Source: Actinobacteria bacterium UBA6100 (GTDB lineage Bacteria > Actinomycetota > Coriobacteriia > Anaerosomatales > Anaerosomataceae). From it: a stretch of 5,893 bases of DNA. Below, piece after piece: positions 4,078-5,893 of the stretch. Location of the stretch: assembly GCA_002423585.1 (NCBI GenBank), contig DIWS01000010.1:1-5893 (forward strand), given 5' to 3'. Position numbers and translations under genes: made by a program. How positions within the stretch are numbered: the stretch's first letter is position 1; each line of letters starts with the position of its first letter. Below the pieces are notes generated by a model. The model did not search any database. It was not told the origin of the DNA and worked only from the letters and a program-made list of their open reading frames with translations.

Positions 4078-5893
4078 GTGCCGCGCGAAGCAGGTTCCCC
4101 CGCTCCCGCTGGCTCACGCCAGCGCCGTTCGTTCGCCAAGATCCCCGAGATTCTGGACGTCCCGAATCTCATCGCGATTCAAACGGACAGTTTCAAGTGG
4201 TTCCTCGAAGAGGGGCTGAACGACACCTTCCAGGACATCTCTCCCATCTCCGACTTCACCGACACGCTGGCCGTCGAGTTCGGCGGTCACGAGTTCGGTG
4301 ACGCCAAGTACTCCGTAGAGGAGTGCAAGGAGAAGGACATGTCCTATCAGGCGCCTCTGTTCGTCGAGGTGCGCTTCATCAACAAAGAGACCGGAGAGAT
4401 CAAGGAGCAGCAGGTCTTCATGGGCGACTTCCCGCTCATGACCGACCGCGGCACCTTCGTCATAAACGGCACCGAGCGTGTGGTCGTCTCGCAGCTCGTG
4501 CGCTCCCCGGGTGCCTACTTCAAGTGGGACATCCGCAACAACAAGAGTTATGCGGTGGGCTCGGTCATACCGAGCCGTGGCGCCTGGCTCGAGTTCGAGA
4601 TCGGCCGCCCGTGGTTCTCATGGGTGGCTTCCGGCCGTCCTATGGAGGCCGACAAGCAGTTCGGTGAGGCGTACGTCCGCGTCGACCGCAAGCGTAAGGT
4701 CCCCGCAACCGTTCTCATCCGCGCCCTCGGCATCGCAGAGACCGAGGAAGAGATGCTCGACGTCCTCGGCGACACCTTCGTGGTGCGCCAGACGCTGCAG
4801 CGTGACCACACCACCACCAGGGAAGAAGCGCTGATCGAGCTCTACAAGCGCCTGCGTCCGGGTGAGCCTGCAAACGTTGAGTCGGCGCGCTCGCTGCTCG
4901 ACGGGCTGTTCTTCAACCCGCAGCGCTACGACCTCGGCAAGGTCGGTCGCTTCATGCTCAACCGCAAGCTCGATGTGGCCATTCCTGAAGAGGTCCACAC
5001 ACTCACGAACGAAGACGTCGTGGGCATGTTGAAGTTCCTCTTCGGCCTCTGGGAGCAGGACTACCGCGAGCACGCTACGGAAGACGTGCTGTCCCAGTTG
5101 CGGGCGAAGTACGATTCGATCAGACTCAGCGCCGAAGACCGCGTCTTCGAAGTGGACGATATCGATCACTTCGGCAACCGCCGCGTCCGCTCGGTGGGCG
5201 AGCTCATCCAGAACCAGTTCCGCATCGGCCTCGCCCGTATGGAGCGTGTCGTCCGCGAGCGCATGACCACGCAGGACGTGGAGCAGATCACGCCGCAGTC
5301 GCTCATCAACATCCGGCCGATCGTGGCGAGCATCAAGGAGTTCTTCGGCTCGAGCCAGCTGTCACAGTTCATGGACCAGACCAACCCGCTCTCCGGCCTC
5401 ACGCACAAGCGTCGCGTGTCGGCTCTCGGGCCGGGCGGTCTGTCGCGTGAGCGTGCCGGATTCGAGGTCCGAGACGTACACCCTTCGCACTACGGCCGCA
5501 TGTGTCCGATCGAGACGCCTGAAGGCCCCAACATCGGCCTTATCGGCTCGCTCGCGACATTCGCCCGTATCAATGACTACGGTTTCATCGAGACGCCGTA
5601 TCGCACGGTCGTGAACGGGCGAGTCACCGAGGAGATCGTGTATCTCACTGCTGATGCCGAAGAGGCGTACATCATCGCGCAGGCGGCTGAGCCGATCGAT
5701 CCCAAGACCGGCCGGTTTCTGAACGAGCGAGTCCTCTGCCTGACGAAGGGCGGTAACCCGGAGGACGTGGAGCCCGAGCGCGTCGATCTGATGGACGTTT
5801 CGGCCCGGCAGATCGTGTCGGTCGCCACGGCGCTCATCCCGTTCCTCGAGCATGACGACGCGAACCGCGCGTTGATGGGCTCGAACATGCAGC
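4078..5893 (+). CDS. rpoB: DNA-directed RNA polymerase subunit beta (5' half, partial)
   Basis: RpoB forms one pincer of RNA polymerase and part of its active centre. The 605 codons present are about half of the usual 1,150-1,200. The start is GTG 4078, with AAGGAGG (4062-4068) 9 bases upstream; no in-frame ATG competes. Recognisable segments include RSFAKIP (18-24), ERVVVSQLVRSPG, VIPSRGAWLEF (163-173), LRPGEP, DDIDHFGNRR (360-369), ERMTTQDVEQITPQSLINIRP and MCPIETPEGPNIGL. The rifampicin pocket is wild type: D433, H443 and S448 correspond to E. coli D516, H526 and S531, so susceptibility is expected. Two stretches, about 174-199 and 326-357, look longer than in Mycobacterium. The frame is open to the window's end. 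Confidence 0.98.
   Translation, partial: MPREAGSPAPAGSRQRRSFAKIPEILDVPNLIAIQTDSFKWFLEEGLNDTFQDISPISDFTDTLAVEFGGHEFGDAKYSVEECKEKDMSYQAPLFVEVRFINKETGEIKEQQVFMGDFPLMTDRGTFVINGTERVVVSQLVRSPGAYFKWDIRNNKSYAVGSVIPSRGAWLEFEIGRPWFSWVASGRPMEADKQFGEAYVRVDRKRKVPATVLIRALGIAETEEEMLDVLGDTFVVRQTLQRDHTTTREEALIELYKRLRPGEPANVESARSLLDGLFFNPQRYDLGKVGRFMLNRKLDVAIPEEVHTLTNEDVVGMLKFLFGLWEQDYREHATEDVLSQLRAKYDSIRLSAEDRVFEVDDIDHFGNRRVRSVGELIQNQFRIGLARMERVVRERMTTQDVEQITPQSLINIRPIVASIKEFFGSSQLSQFMDQTNPLSGLTHKRRVSALGPGGLSRERAGFEVRDVHPSHYGRMCPIETPEGPNIGLIGSLATFARINDYGFIETPYRTVVNGRVTEEIVYLTADAEEAYIIAQAAEPIDPKTGRFLNERVLCLTKGGNPEDVEPERVDLMDVSARQIVSVATALIPFLEHDDANRALMGSNMQ

Noticed and set aside
5341..5420. Rifampicin-resistance change in RpoB (T435 where E. 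coli and Mycobacterium have Asn)
   Set aside because: DQTNPL is the normal wild-type form in many bacteria such as Bacillus; the key residues D433, H443 and S448 are unchanged.

Overview
This window is a compact, GC-rich stretch of bacterial housekeeping genes, all on the + strand: the last codons of tuf, then rpmG, tRNA-Trp(CCA), secE, nusG, rplK, rplA, rplJ, rplL and the first half of rpoB. The most likely source is a member of the Actinomycetota, probably a deep branch such as Coriobacteriia. This is inferred from remembered family sequences, not from a search. The supporting marks are an EF-Tu tail ending RVTKIIK, a one-residue-longer loop in the L7/L12 C-terminal domain, and a short RpoB lobe with actinobacterial motifs such as VIPSRGAWLEF and IPFLEHDDANRALMG.

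Layout. Positions 1-24 end tuf, which is closed by a strong hairpin terminator (44-76). A new promoter (100-129) starts the rpmG / tRNA-Trp / secE / nusG unit; a tRNA inside a protein-coding transcript implies that processing cuts it apart. The nusG-rplK gap (1291-1410) has no convincing promoter but is highly structured: a possible three-way-junction RNA, then a hairpin next to the rplK ribosome binding site. rplK and rplA follow closely. The rplA-rplJ gap (2618-2920) is the only stretch above 300 bases without a gene. It holds a promoter, an L10(L12)-type autoregulatory leader and further stem-loops, two of which exclude each other. rplJ and rplL encode the ribosomal stalk base and stalk. 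The rplL-rpoB gap (3900-4077) holds a perfect 14-bp stem-loop without a U-tract and a separate well-formed promoter for rpoB, which starts at GTG 4078 and runs off the window.

Together these genes make the translation-factor binding stalk (L10, L12, L11, L1), one small zinc-ribbon large-subunit protein (L33), a membrane translocase subunit (SecE), the transcription elongation factor NusG and the RNA polymerase beta subunit. The cluster couples synthesis of ribosome parts and RNA polymerase. Regulation appears to lie mainly in the RNA leaders.

I found no mobile element, CRISPR array, defence system or unknown protein gene. The points worth a second look are the structured intergenic RNAs and two segments of RpoB that look longer than in well-known relatives.
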